Positions 34,931 to 45,676 of a stretch of 64,000 nt of DNA are shown piece by piece (positions within the stretch are counted from its first letter, which is position 1; every line of letters begins with the position of its first letter). The position numbers and the translations under genes were made by a program. The stretch is from Pyrenochaeta sp. MPI-SDFR-AT-0127. Taxonomy: Eukaryota; Ascomycota; Dothideomycetes; Pleosporales; Cucurbitariaceae. The DNA is taken from the NCBI GenBank assembly GCA_020747015.1, contig JAGTJM010000015.1:682001-746000 (forward strand), written 5' to 3'. The notes beneath the pieces were generated by a model. It saw nothing but the letters and a program-made list of their open reading frames with translations, searched no databases and was not told where the DNA came from.

Positions 34931-35936
34931 TGTACACTATTGTCTAAATCGAAAAAGCTTCGTATCACCACGCGTGTCCTCAAAGCAACCAGGAACATCT
35001 GCCACTCATTTATATTGATTCTAAGAAACTGCTGGTGCCGTTACAGAGCAAGGGCTGTCTTAGTGATGCCCAACAGCACATGCATGAATCCTGTGTCTGA
35101 GCACAAGGCCTTCATACCAATTACCTACATGTATACCTGTCGAATAGTATAGCTAATTTTGTCGCGTTGATTTGGGACCGCCAAAACCAGATAAACTATA
35201 GCGATTATGGAAGCACTAAGGTATGGGACCCCATTGCATAGCTGCGGCATGGTCATGGTGTGCGTCCTCCCTCGGACAAAGCATTAAGCTCTCGGCGATG
35301 TCATTTGCCCAAAATCAATCAGCAACTTGTGGCTATCAACGAGAACAAAAATGGTAAGTCAGCTAGAGTAGCCTTCTAGGCTCCGTTAATGACGACAAGT
35401 TCATAAACAAAGATGCCCGAGAAAAGTGTAATAGTATATTATATATGTCGAACTACATATACTCTTCGTGCAGCAGAGAATCATTACTCAGTTGGTCGTT
35501 TGGAGATCCTGGCAGGGGTATGTGGTCCGTGCACTCGCGCATCTCTCGTGTCTTTATCTGGTGTGTCCTCGCCTCGTCACCCGTAGCTTCAGTTCACATA
35601 GTGCGCAGAAAGTGTAGGGTTGTCATCCGGGAGACGTCCGAGATTACATGATTATGACCTGCGTTTCGGAAGTTGACGTTTTTTGACCAAAGAACGAGTT
35701 GCGGATGAAGACGGATCCCTGCCGAAGCGACCCGCAGAATGCGCTACGACGATCATCATCCATGATTGAGACAATTTTTCATCTCTTGACAAGCTTCAAC
35801 TCACAATGATCAATATCCCTGCCGCTAGAAAGTAGGACCCTGAGCTGTAAGCTATCGTTGGCCCTCGATTGAATTGCAACGACTGCATAGAAGAAACATA
35901 GGCGCCGGCACGTGCGATAAGTTGTTGGTCAACAGT
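34931..35936. other. Intergenic region, promoter of the F-box gene
   Basis: About 1 kb, tandem orientation on both sides (DHCR24-like 3' end, F-box 5' end). Only short unsupported frames are seen. No RNA gene or repeat recognised. Confidence 0.5.
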
Positions 35937-37724
35937 ATGGCGAATATGGAACCAAAAAAGAGTGCGTTTCGTACTTTGTTTGGAATGCGGTCATCTAAAG
36001 AGTCGGAATCAAGAAAGAAGCTCTCTAAGAGAGGCTCAGCCAGTGGGATCGAAAATTTTGGTTCAACGTCAATTTTGGCGAATCCTCAACGTCAGGATTC
36101 GGGCAGCTTTTCGAGCCAAAGTATGGATGCGAGCAGGGATGAGGTCGTTCCTCCCCTGTACGAGCCTATTGATGGATTCGCGTCCCATAGCTATCGAGAT
36201 AATCCCTATGCTGAAACCAGGTTTGCTAGCAGCAGCAGTAGCTACGCCCATTCACAACAAGGCTTACACGTGGCCGAGTATCGCCGCAATTCAGAAGGGC
36301 TAAAACAGTACGCTTCGCCATTATACGAAATAAAAGATACTAGATCGGTTTCGATACCACAGGCTCAACATGGCCGCCTGGATGAACATGCTCAGGCTAC
36401 ACCACCTTCAAAAGCACTGCCTGTAAAACTAAGCAAAGCTCATCGGGCGCCTACGCGGGCTGATGACGTTCTCGACAAGGATACCGGTGAACGGAAAGAT
36501 TTAACGGACATGATGCACGCTTTCACGTTCAACGAGGTCCTGGATGTGATTGATGAAAAGATTGATCGCACATCTCTCGAGTACGATTCAACCAAACCTG
36601 ACGGAGCAGCAATACTAGGCAGTGCTTCTCCTGAGGTCTGGCTTCGAGTTGCCGATTTCCTTCCGCCATTGGATGTCGCTAATCTTTCCGCCACCTGTCG
36701 CACGATGTCCACTCGCCTGGGCAAACGTCCTTTTAAACTACTCTTGGACCCCCAGAATCGCTCTGATAGAGTCGAGTTCCTCCTAGCAATGGATCACAAA
36801 CTCCCTCGCCATCTGTTTTGCTTCCCATGCGCGCAATGGCATTCGCGCATACAGCCGGGCCTAGAGACGCTCAAACCCCACAATATTCTCAACCCACTCT
36901 TCGAGTGCCCTAATCGCACCAATGTGCACCTACCACCTCCTCGGATACGAATAACAGACGGTCGTATGCTTCCTTTTGCGTTCGTGCAATTAGTGAGGCG
37001 CCATTGGGCCTTTGGATCAGACTTTGGCGTTCCACTCCAGTCGCTTGCACGAAGGTGGAAAGACCCGAACTCAAACTGGACACATGAGAGCACATATCAC
37101 ATCGTCAATAACGGGCATGTTCTCGTGCGAATCAAATCGCAACATTATGTGGAGGGTGGGTTGACAGACGCAGCAAAGCGACTGTTGCTATTCAGCAGAG
37201 GTGACTACACACCATACTTCAGCGTATGTTCTCATTGGAAAGATGGTGTGCTCACGTCTATTCCAAAGTGTGCTCTTAATCACATCCCTTTCGTCGCCAC
37301 GTCGGACACATATGCCATTACACAATTACGCAATAAATCTTTAGGAAAGCAAGGTGCTAGCCTAGTTCATCTTTGTGATCGATGCAGGCCAATGCGTCGC
37401 TGCCCCAACTGTCCAACTGAATATCTATTCGAGCTGAAGTTCCTGGAAGACAAGACTGTACGGGGACATGCTCCAGATCGATTCAAGCAGGCATTACTCG
37501 TTACACGATGGAGCGACCTAGGTCCTGCACGTAGTCCTGAGGACGCTGAATGGTCCGCTATCGCTGGCGAAAACGACAAGTACGATAGCTTCCTTAAAAT
37601 TGGGAGGAGGGCAGTGAGTGGCGTATTTGAAAGTGCCTTTACGGATACAATCCCCGGTCAGAGAATCCTTTCGATGAATCCAAAGAAAATCAAGGCGGAC
37701 CAGATTGGTGGTGATTGGTATTAA
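35937..37724 (+). CDS. F-box-like domain protein
   Basis: The open frame extends upstream to 35874 without an ATG; the first ATG is 35937 (MANMEPKKSAF), giving 595 residues. The first ~200 residues are Ser-rich and disordered, with Ser-Lys-Arg-rich patches. An F-box-like motif lies at about residues 229-270 (SPEVWLRVADFLPPLDVANL and SATCRTMSTRLG). Beyond it the protein has several CxxC-type pairs, FCFPCAQWH and CDRCRPMRRCPNC, which may bind zinc. This architecture, F-box then a Cys-rich C-terminal half, is common in uncharacterised fungal proteins. F-box proteins usually present substrates to SCF ubiquitin ligases; substrate and pathway are unknown here. Confidence 0.82.
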   Translation: MANMEPKKSAFRTLFGMRSSKESESRKKLSKRGSASGIENFGSTSILANPQRQDSGSFSSQSMDASRDEVVPPLYEPIDGFASHSYRDNPYAETRFASSSSSYAHSQQGLHVAEYRRNSEGLKQYASPLYEIKDTRSVSIPQAQHGRLDEHAQATPPSKALPVKLSKAHRAPTRADDVLDKDTGERKDLTDMMHAFTFNEVLDVIDEKIDRTSLEYDSTKPDGAAILGSASPEVWLRVADFLPPLDVANLSATCRTMSTRLGKRPFKLLLDPQNRSDRVEFLLAMDHKLPRHLFCFPCAQWHSRIQPGLETLKPHNILNPLFECPNRTNVHLPPPRIRITDGRMLPFAFVQLVRRHWAFGSDFGVPLQSLARRWKDPNSNWTHESTYHIVNNGHVLVRIKSQHYVEGGLTDAAKRLLLFSRGDYTPYFSVCSHWKDGVLTSIPKCALNHIPFVATSDTYAITQLRNKSLGKQGASLVHLCDRCRPMRRCPNCPTEYLFELKFLEDKTVRGHAPDRFKQALLVTRWSDLGPARSPEDAEWSAIAGENDKYDSFLKIGRRAVSGVFESAFTDTIPGQRILSMNPKKIKADQIGGDWY

Positions 37725-37920
37725 GTGATTTATTTACTCTTGGTACTATATTGTGCGAACGTCTTGAAGTTTTCTTCGTGCGGAAAGCGATGGAGCTTAA
37801 ACAGATGTTGCATTGCTCTCCACATATTGGAATCTACCACGTTTTCGTCTATTCCTGCTTAATGTATATGCAGAGGCTGTGGGCCCAAACCATATCAACT
37901 CATTGAATAACTTATCCTTT

Positions 37921-38518
37921 TCAGGAGCAAATAGGATTCGTGACTGGCGCGTTCGCCGCAATAACCGGGTTGGTCCTCCCACACCCAGTCGCGGCACCCA
38001 GCAACGTATCCTCAACGGCGGCGGCGTATGCGGAGCCACAGTTTTCGTCGCTGTAAAATACTATCAGTCAGGTTTTCATTCTAATATCTCAGTAAGAGTG
38101 GAAAGGCAGCCGCACCTAGCTCCACCACTTGCATTATTGAACCACGAACAAATATCATGCGAAAAACAGTCTTGAGTATACACATTCCCAATCGCAGTAC
38201 CTTTACAGCCAGCACCGCAACGGCCGTTGCAACTATAGCTATATTCAAGATCAGCTTGGTTTTACTTTGCCATCTGCACCTGTGGTTTAGAAAATCCTCT
38301 AGGAGTACAACGTACTCGCCACCATTCACCCCGTTTACGCCAAAATTACTCCCGACAACGCCACTCCATCGACAGGTCCTACCGGTGGAATCCGTCCATA
38401 CAGCTGTTGCGGTAGAGCCGGTGGTTAGACAAATTACGGCGCGTCTCTCGAGAGTTTCGATAGGTTTCGCAAGGACCAAAGTGGAGAGCAAAGCGGCGAC
38501 TAAAACGCAGAAACACAT
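37921..38518 (-). CDS. Small secreted Cys-rich protein with a PLA2-like DCxxHDxC motif
   Basis: Assembled by hand from three exons: 38518-38316, 38232-38116 and 38050-37921, with introns GTACGT...CTATAG and GTGCGG...TTACAG, giving 149 residues in one exact frame. The N-terminus is a strong signal peptide (MCFCVLVAALLSTLVLA, then KPIETLERR, a likely Kex2-type Arg-Arg site). The mature part has TGRTCRWSGVVGSNFG, then CNGRCGAGC, YTQDCFSHDICSWF and ENCGSAYAAAVEDTLLG, ending CGRTN...PICS. The D-C-x-x-H-D-x-C segment resembles the active-site helix of secreted phospholipases A2, where His-Asp is catalytic. The Ca-binding loop cannot be identified with certainty. I recognise this as a family of small secreted fungal proteins of unknown function. 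The unspliced frame would end in unrelated sequence, so splicing is required. Confidence 0.86.
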
Positions 38519-39240
38519 TGATGACGATTCCGAAATTATCTTTCAGGCCTTATTGATGCACCAGAAGGTGATGAGAGTCAGATAGTGGTGTTGGCCAGCT
38601 CTTTATCGCCAGCTGTATGTTTGTCGAAACCAAGAAGTGTGTCAAAACCAGGAAGAGCAAAGAGAGAGGACGAAGTTCCTTTGCCGAGCATACTGTCTAT
38701 ATGCATACTCACTAGGACAGGATTATAGGCAATACTTTTCAATGGCCGTACGATTTGTGGGCCAGAACGGACTTATATGCCTAATGAAGCTCAATCGACA
38801 TGACGCCTTAGAGTTGTTTGAGGAATTCAGTAGCCTTACCGATGACAACACAGTCGATTCAGCCACTCATGCATGCTTTCTTATCTAGGCTTTGGCCTTG
38901 CTCACCGTGTTGGAGAAGAAGACTTAAATTGGTGGGGTTGGAGAAGTCCTACACCTCGGCTCATCTACATTAGGCAAGATCCACAGTTGCGGCATGCAAG
39001 GAGCAGATGTTGTGATATGTAGTTATTTAGTACCGATACTCAATCTCTGAACAGCTTCAAGTCTGTTTACTTAGGCGAACTGCGCGAGCCCTGCCAATTT
39101 AAGTGAGCGGGGAATGGAGGTATTTGAATTCGAAAAGAGTTTTACGGATTGAGGTGTTTACTGGGTTACGATTGGCCTCAATGCACTCTCAGCTCCGTTT
39201 CACACATTGCCCTGTTTGTTCTCCGGAAGGCGATGAAACA
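38519..39240. other. Intergenic region
   Basis: About 720 bases between the promoter of the secreted-protein gene and the 3' end of the alcohol dehydrogenase. An 83-codon forward frame at 38637-38888 has no recognisable content and is not called. Confidence 0.5.
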
Positions 39241-40344
39241 TTATGGTGCCCGTACTACTTTTCGCCCCGTCACTTCATATCGTTGTAATTCCTGGATAAT
39301 CTTGGGCGATTCGACAAAGTCGTAAACCTCGATTTTGGGCGTGATCTTTCCTTCCAGTGCAAGCTGGAGCAGCTCATCCATTTGCTTCAAAGTTCCAGTC
39401 GAGGAGCCTTTAATGACCAAACCTATAATTGTCAGTACACTGAATGGAACCAGTTTGGTTAACTCACCCCTATTCGCAATATGAATCGGACTCATAGGAA
39501 ACATGAAGGTGTCTGGCGGCAATCCCACACAAACAAACACTCCATTGTTTCTCACGAGTTCCGGCGCTTGCGTATACGCCCTTTCACTCCCAGCCACGCA
39601 AATCACTCCATGTGCGCCCTCCCCATCCGTCAACTCCTTCACGGCTTGCACAACATCATGCTTCGCATAGTCTACAAATGCAATGGCGCCCATATCCCTG
39701 CTCAGCATCTCCTTGTCGGCGCCGCTGTCGATCGCAATAACCTTGTAGCCTTTGATAGTTGCAACTTGCACACCAATGTGACCAAGTCCACCACCAGCGC
39801 CAACTATGGCAATGTAATGGCCTGGTAGGACTTCAGGACTGAGTTTTGAGATGGCGCCTGCAAGACTGAGCCCCGCGCACAGCAATGGAGCGGCAACTTC
39901 GCTTCTCACGCCGTCTGGAATTAAGGTGACGAAATCGGCATGCGCGACAGCGTACTGTTGCAATGTTCCCCATACGCTGCGTCCCGTATTCTTTTGTTTT
40001 CTGCAGTGGTTGATTTTGCCTTGTTTACAGCTTGCACATTCGTTGCACGCGCTCCACAGCCACTTAATTCCCACTCGCTTTCCTAAGAGATCTCCTGACG
40101 CTGACGAGCCGAGCCTCACGACTGTTCCTATCCCTTCATGACCAGGAACCTCTGTACATTTCCCGCGTCCTTCAACGTTCATGCAGTCTGAGTGGCAGAT
40201 ACCTGAGCATTCTAGCTTGACAAGAACTTCGTTAGTGGATGGCTGTTGCACTTCTACATCGTTGCGGATTTGCAGAATACAGTCTGGGCCCGGGTTCTCG
40301 ATCCAAGCCGCTGTTTGCGTGGTTGGAACATGCGTCTCCTCCAT
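39241..40344 (-). CDS. Zinc-dependent alcohol dehydrogenase (MDR superfamily)
   Basis: Two exons, 40344-39468 and 39422-39241, give 352 residues. The 45-base intron (GTGAGT ... CTGAC ... TTATAG) contains no stop and is a multiple of three, so the unspliced frame is also open. Splicing joins HIANRG to LVIKGSSTG, the normal continuation in fungal ADHs. The catalytic zinc site is CSGICHSDC with GHEGIG; the structural zinc loop has CNECASCKQGKINHC. The NAD-binding motif is GAGGGLGHIGVQVA. The family oxidises primary alcohols or reduces aldehydes in the cytosol, as in yeast Adh1. No signal or presequence. Specific role not inferable. Confidence 0.92.
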   Translation of the reverse strand: MEETHVPTTQTAAWIENPGPDCILQIRNDVEVQQPSTNEVLVKLECSGICHSDCMNVEGRGKCTEVPGHEGIGTVVRLGSSASGDLLGKRVGIKWLWSACNECASCKQGKINHCRKQKNTGRSVWGTLQQYAVAHADFVTLIPDGVRSEVAAPLLCAGLSLAGAISKLSPEVLPGHYIAIVGAGGGLGHIGVQVATIKGYKVIAIDSGADKEMLSRDMGAIAFVDYAKHDVVQAVKELTDGEGAHGVICVAGSERAYTQAPELVRNNGVFVCVGLPPDTFMFPMSPIHIANRGELTKLVPFSVLTIIGLVIKGSSTGTLKQMDELLQLALEGKITPKIEVYDFVESPKIIQELQRYEVTGRKVVRAP

Positions 40345-42094
40345 ATCTTCGCTAAATTCGGGAGAAGTGTGAATCGTCGCTAGGGCCTCGCAGTGCTTGC
40401 CGTGGGCTTGGGTCTATACTCTTTCGAAAGAGAACATATACAAGGCCAAATCGATGACAAAAACGCAAAGAGGAGAAAATGGGAGAAAATGTGCAGTTTA
40501 GAACTGGACAATGATGTACAGTAGTTGTCTCTCCAAAGCTACCCCGCCGATTCTGTATCTGTCACACAACTCGGCTATCTTCGCTCGACGACCAATGGCA
40601 GCACGCTAACGCGAAAGAGCCATTCCGCTTCACATAGAAGGGCAGACTCCTGGACCATTCAACAAATATGATGAAATCAGCAGAATGAGGAGCCTGATGA
40701 TAATCGCTCAATCTCATGGATAATATCTCTCATTCAATCTTCCACAGGTGCAGCATGCTCCAATTATTTTGTTCATACCTGTTTCCATAAAAGTAGTTAA
40801 AGCGATCAACGGCCCCAGCACTAACACCACTGCCTTCTTTAGGATATACCGTGTTGTTTTTAGATCAACATTGAGAATAATTACTGCTGTGCAACTTTCG
40901 ACGCATTCTCTGTGCGCGGCTACGTTGGGCATAGCATCTACATCATGATGTGCAAAGGCTGCCAGATTTATTGAGCCAGGGTTCTTTCGCATAATGACTC
41001 ATTTCATGAGCACAATTACATCCAGCTATCATTCAACGGCGATATCCTGATGATCTCTTTAGCACCGATTTCTTCGACGGTAGCATCTATTATGGACGCC
41101 ATTGTCACCAGCTTGCTCGCATCTCAACTCAAGCGCGCACCCAAGGACGACGGACTATCATAATCATGACCTACAGTCTAGCAGGTACAGCCAATATCTC
41201 ATCTTTATTGTCTCTCTTAACTTAATGGTTCTGAGGCTCAGGCAAAATCACCTTTGCAAAGACTGTCCAAATCACCACCAAAACTTCCATCGTCTGTCCA
41301 TCGATAATATCATTCACTTGAATTATGAGGCTTACCGTATCGACTACGCGGCATCGTCATCCCTGTATGTGAAATGCCAATCTAAAGCGGATCAGATACT
41401 TCCGTCGGCTTTCTTAGACTACTTGGACAAAAGTGAAAATGTAGTTTTCGGCCCCTCTCTTCCTATGCCCGAAGCCGACAGAGGTAAATACATGCACTTG
41501 ACCCAAAATAGTGCTGCAAGCATCGTACTGGTGTTTCTTAATTCCATGAGAAAAGAGGATCTGTGGATGAGGCTTTGTAAACTGGAGTTATAGGTATGAG
41601 CAGGATCAGATAAAGGGCTTACTATAACTCCGCCACGAGCTCATAGAGTATGTTTCAACTTCTTCTTCATCTTTTGCCGAGATGAATTTCTATCACCTCT
41701 TAGTTATCCTCAACCGAAATGCGAGACCTAATATTATGTAAGGATATCGGCTCTTCTAGCTTGGATGGGCCAACAGCACAATACAAATTCGGTACAAAGT
41801 GCTAAAATACGAAGAGATTGATAAGCTGCCATGTCGGAAGCTGATTGTAGCCGTTTTCATTCACGATCTCTATGGCTTTCCAGCTGCCTCCTAAGGTATA
41901 ACAACAATATATCCTTCCTCACCTACTAATACCGTCAACATCGGTTTCGATTTTCGGATCGCACTGTGTCCGTGCAGCCGATGTGGAGCATGGTCCCAAC
42001 ATGTGCTCAAATATGCATTGTGTTACTTAAAAAAGTTGTTGAATGAGCCATTCTATGCTACTTAAAATCAGTGTCCACATTCTAAAAGTTCACA
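40345..42094. other. Gene-free 1.75 kb between alcohol dehydrogenase and dioxygenase pseudogene
   Basis: Weak frames occur at 40714-40992 (minus; 92 codons) and 41102-41593 (plus, begins at TTG, no ATG); neither has content I can name. Composition becomes AT-richer toward the pseudogene. They could be remnants of another decayed gene, but nothing supports a family. Confidence 0.4.
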
Positions 42095-43279
42095 ATGGTA
42101 ATTAAGACGAAATTCGCGATCAAGATTCCGTTCGAGTGCCTTGAAGGCTTCGGAAACTATCAGCAGTAAATTTGCACCTGATACCTGCTCTGACATACAA
42201 TTCCCTCTCTTGGAGTAACAGGACTTAAATGTTTGAGGCAATTCCTGATGCTATACCTCCAGTAAACAACCACTCTGTCCATTCACCTTTCGACCTCCGA
42301 ACTGAAAGAATATCGGGAAGTGTGTTTGTAAGTCCACGCACTAATAATTTCCCACATATTCACGTACATGGTCCAGCCAAGCACCAATCATGGGACACAC
42401 ACACCGTATCGCCACCAATCTGATATTCATAACCCACCAAAGCCGACACATCTCAAATACGAAGATCTGGCCAGCCCCACTAGTTCCTGAGAGCTCTGAC
42501 TGGGTCCATCAGCGCTATTGGGAACCACTGGCAATCCGCAACGTAAAGAAGGCCTTTCAATTTGGGTCTTCAACGTATCTGAGCACATGGGACACCAGAC
42601 AGCTTTTGTGAGCCTGAACGGCGAAACTCGTATTATTCCACAAACAGGGCTTCTAAACATTACTACTGAGCTCGGGGAGCGCATGGTCCTGGCAGATGAG
42701 ATTGCTTTGATTCCACGTGGCATGAGATACCACGCGAAGCTCGTGGATGGTGTCATATGTCAAGGGTGTATTTATGAATTGTACGAGATTCATTTCCATC
42801 TTCCTGAACGTGGAATTGTCGGAACATCTGGATTGGTGCGACCGCGAGATTCTCAAAGTCCCATTGTATTCATTGATGGATAGGTTGTCGACAGTGATAA
42901 CGGTGTTAAGAAGACTATAACTAATAACAGTGGCTGGACCATCATCTCGCGACTCGGTTATAAGTCGTACTCGTGCAAGCAGGATCACACACCATTCGAT
43001 GTTGCTGGTTGGCATGGCACAAGTTATCCGTGCAAGTACAACCTAGCACGCTTTCATCATACTGGAAGCGTCGCATGCGACCATCTGGACCCTATTGTCT
43101 TCACTGTGCTCTCTGCACCTGTGTTTGGTAAAGAGCCTGATACGGCAGTGGTCAATTTCATGGTGGTCGGAAAGCACTACGACGTAGCCATTGACACACT
43201 AAGGCTGCCCTGCTATCATCGAAATGACAAACTCGAAGCCATGCACCGTGGAAATACATCTTTGACATACACTAATTAG
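42095..43279 (+). pseudogene. Homogentisate 1,2-dioxygenase pseudogene
   Basis: Successive fragments, in the order of HGD, are spread over at least three frames. They are LEGFGNYQQ at 42130-42165; a normal-looking intron 42166-42221; MFEAIPDAIPP with ERISGSVFVSPR near 42229-42340; LKYEDLASP; VPESSDWVHQ in another frame; then QRKEGLSIWVF, IIPQTGLLNITTELG, DEIALIPRGM and HFHLPERGIVGTSGL up to TAG at 42881-42883. The same frame resumes past the TAG with HTPFDVAGWHG, CDHLDPIVFTVLSAP and CYHRND, then ends. There is a TAA at the second-exon start (42226-42228). The last third of the protein, including the iron-ligand region after the YHRN-type motif, is missing. HGD would open homogentisate in tyrosine breakdown; this copy cannot. 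No intact copy is in the window. Confidence 0.88.
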
Positions 43280-44458
43280 TCCTGACTCTATCTCGTGTCA
43301 GTAAGGGACTAGCCTGTCTTATATCTCAGTGCTCTTTGTGCAAGTCATCGGGATCCTAATGCCAAACTCTTCAGCGAAACCACAATGACCTGCGTCAAAG
43401 GCCGAGTCTAGCAACGAAGGTCGTTCTTCGTTCTTGTAGGTATGGTAAGCTATATTGCAATATCGACATCGCTTTGGCCACGTATTCGACCAGGCTATGC
43501 TTTATAATGACGCATTAACAGTAGTATCTCACCTGGCATACTTTCAAATGCTCACATACACTTCGTTTCATTACGCTCGTTCTGGAGGGAAGTATGACGA
43601 GGAATGTGTTTTCATCAAAACCTATGCTTCCGTGTAATGTGCTTTCCATCCTGGCACGCCGTAGCCACTATCTTAGCCACTCCTGTGCTTACTACCCGCT
43701 CAGAAGTATATCTGCGCATCGACTCCAATGCTTTTTATGATCTATACAATAACAATCGGTTTAAATATAGTTACAGCGTTTATATAGCTGCCGAGACAAC
43801 GACTTTTTGTTATCGAACCGAAATCTAAACGATTATTCAATAAATACACGCCCTGGAATATATCATTTGTACCCATCTTTATAGACTTTTAATAAATCTA
43901 CTGCTTAAAGTATGATAGGTCTGTTCCTCCGTTGGGTTGAATAGAGTCGCAATGGTTGGTATCTGACTGTCCGCACCACTCAATCAACGAGTCGTAGAGC
44001 AGCATTTGCCGCTCGACATGCACTTACTGAGACAGAGAGCTGCTCGTCTAGGCATGCATTAGCCCGGGGGTCTCGGATGAGGTGAACCCAATCCGCACTA
44101 CCATCCTCTTCTTAATAATGCCGGTAAGACTGCCCGCGCTTATATTGTGGCTGTTGGAAATGGAAAAGGACAGAGAAGGCGATAGCTATGGCCAGACCTG
44201 ATGACAAGGTATGAGCGGATTGAACGGTTGATGAGAAGCAATTCGAAAATGAACGGGGGGCGTCAGCAGCATGCGGGATTCGTCACAAGTGGCTGGATGA
44301 TTGACGAAAAGGTCGAGACTAGTGAGGAGCGTTTGGTGAATGTACGCTATGCTGCCCAAGACAGGATGTAGTGGTATTTCCTGATGATATTACGCCTGTA
44401 AATGCCTCGAAGATGCATAGTTCGCCTGCAAATGTTCTTGACCTCGGTATGCTTACGC
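43280..44458. other. Gene-free AT-rich stretch downstream of the pseudogene
   Basis: About 1.2 kb. Two overlapping forward frames (43455-43637 and 43604-43828) are short and AT-rich; they end without recognised content. No repeat is visible. The left part may be the decayed 3' portion of the dioxygenase gene, but I find no aligned fragment. Confidence 0.4.
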
Positions 44459-45676
44459 TCACTCCTCGAATCTCGGTCGCTTTCTGCCCCTCTCAGATTC
44501 TTCCCCAAATCTCTTCCTCTCCCCAAGCGGCTTTGCATTTGCGCCAGTCGCACCCTGTCGATCTCTATTCCCATCCCCAAAGGAATCAGGCTTGAACCTT
44601 TCATCCACACCATGCTCGCTCTTCACCCTTCGTGGCTGGTCGTTTCCAAAGTCGCCCCATTTCCCCGTATCTTCATTGCGCATGTCTTTATACCGTGTTC
44701 TGCCTTTTTTGCCTAGCTTTGTCATATCTCTAATCTGCATGAACTCGGGCAGAACCTCTCGATTCGTTTGATCCTCAAATCTTGCATTCATGAGGTTCCT
44801 CCTGTCAACCCCCAGCTCCTTCAGCTCGTCGCTAAAGAAAGCACCTTTGTGGAAATATTTTTGCATGTACTGCATCTGGCCGCGGTCACGACGTTCTTCC
44901 TGTTGTTCCTCGATGAATGTACGGTCCTCGGCCTCGCGGTCGGCGGTTGATAGATTCCGGCGGCGTTCGATCTCTGCGCGCTCAGCTTCAGCTTCCTCGA
45001 TGGCGAGACGTTCACGCTTTATTCTTTTGAGCTCACGCAGCTTCCAGGCGGCGTACTCAGCATCAGGGTCGAGCCTGTCGGTGTCGTCAATAGCATTGAT
45101 GTCTGCCTCCTCGACGTCATCGTCCCAGTCCTTCTTGCCAGCTGTACGCTCTGCTATTCGCTGCTCAATCTGCTCCTGCACAAGCGCCCTATTCTGTTCT
45201 TTCCGCCGTTCCTCTTCCTCTGTGGCTACTTCTTCTGCTGGCTTGACAGGCACAAGGCCCGTGTTTCGCTCATTCTTCTTCAGAAAGACAGGTCGAAGTA
45301 GTTTCTTAGGCGCCTCTTCTTCACTACTAGACTCCTCTGCTGAAGAGTCGTCCTCGCTGTCGGTCCCACTCCCGCTTTCACTGCGGTCCTCATCACCTTC
45401 CTCGCTCTCTGTCTCGAAGTCGTCTTCTATGGCCTTGCGTTCTACCTCCACCTTTTGCCGGGATGCAAGCTTCGATTTGAGCGCAGACTTGGGGAACGAC
45501 GAGGCGACTGGTGCAGGCTTTGGTTTCGCATATGGCTTCGGCTTGAGCTGCTCCTCGTCCGATTCGGAGTCTTCGGAGCTGGAACGCTCTTCTACTTCAT
45601 CTGCGGCGGGCTTCCCCGCAAAGTGTCGCGTGCGCACTGGCTGCGCAGTAAGTTTCTTGGGTTTTGCGGGCGGCAT
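44459..45676 (-). CDS. MFAP1-like spliceosomal protein
   Basis: The start is MPPAKPKKLTAQ at 45676; the frame extends four codons further to a TTG, not used. The 405 residues are highly charged: an N-terminal Ser/Asp/Glu-rich half, then long Glu/Arg coiled-coil segments (ERLAIEEAEAERAEIERRRN), and the MFAP1 C-terminal signature (MQYMQKYFHKGAFFSDEL, then KLGKKGRTRYKDM and a short WGDF motif). Human MFAP1 and its relatives are components of the spliceosomal B complex in the nucleus, and fungi keep one copy. No intron is visible. The identification rests on the C-terminal block. Confidence 0.86.
   Translation of the reverse strand: MPPAKPKKLTAQPVRTRHFAGKPAADEVEERSSSEDSESDEEQLKPKPYAKPKPAPVASSFPKSALKSKLASRQKVEVERKAIEDDFETESEEGDEDRSESGSGTDSEDDSSAEESSSEEEAPKKLLRPVFLKKNERNTGLVPVKPAEEVATEEEERRKEQNRALVQEQIEQRIAERTAGKKDWDDDVEEADINAIDDTDRLDPDAEYAAWKLRELKRIKRERLAIEEAEAERAEIERRRNLSTADREAEDRTFIEEQQEERRDRGQMQYMQKYFHKGAFFSDELKELGVDRRNLMNARFEDQTNREVLPEFMQIRDMTKLGKKGRTRYKDMRNEDTGKWGDFGNDQPRRVKSEHGVDERFKPDSFGDGNRDRQGATGANAKPLGERKRFGEESERGRKRPRFEE

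Noticed and set aside
41102..41593. 163-codon forward frame near the dioxygenase pseudogene
   Set aside because: Starts at TTG and shows no similarity I can name; I tried to read it as another tyrosine-catabolism gene remnant and found no motif.
43455..43828. Two overlapping short forward frames after the pseudogene
   Set aside because: AT-rich, different frames, no alignment with the missing C-terminus of homogentisate dioxygenase or with a retroelement protein.
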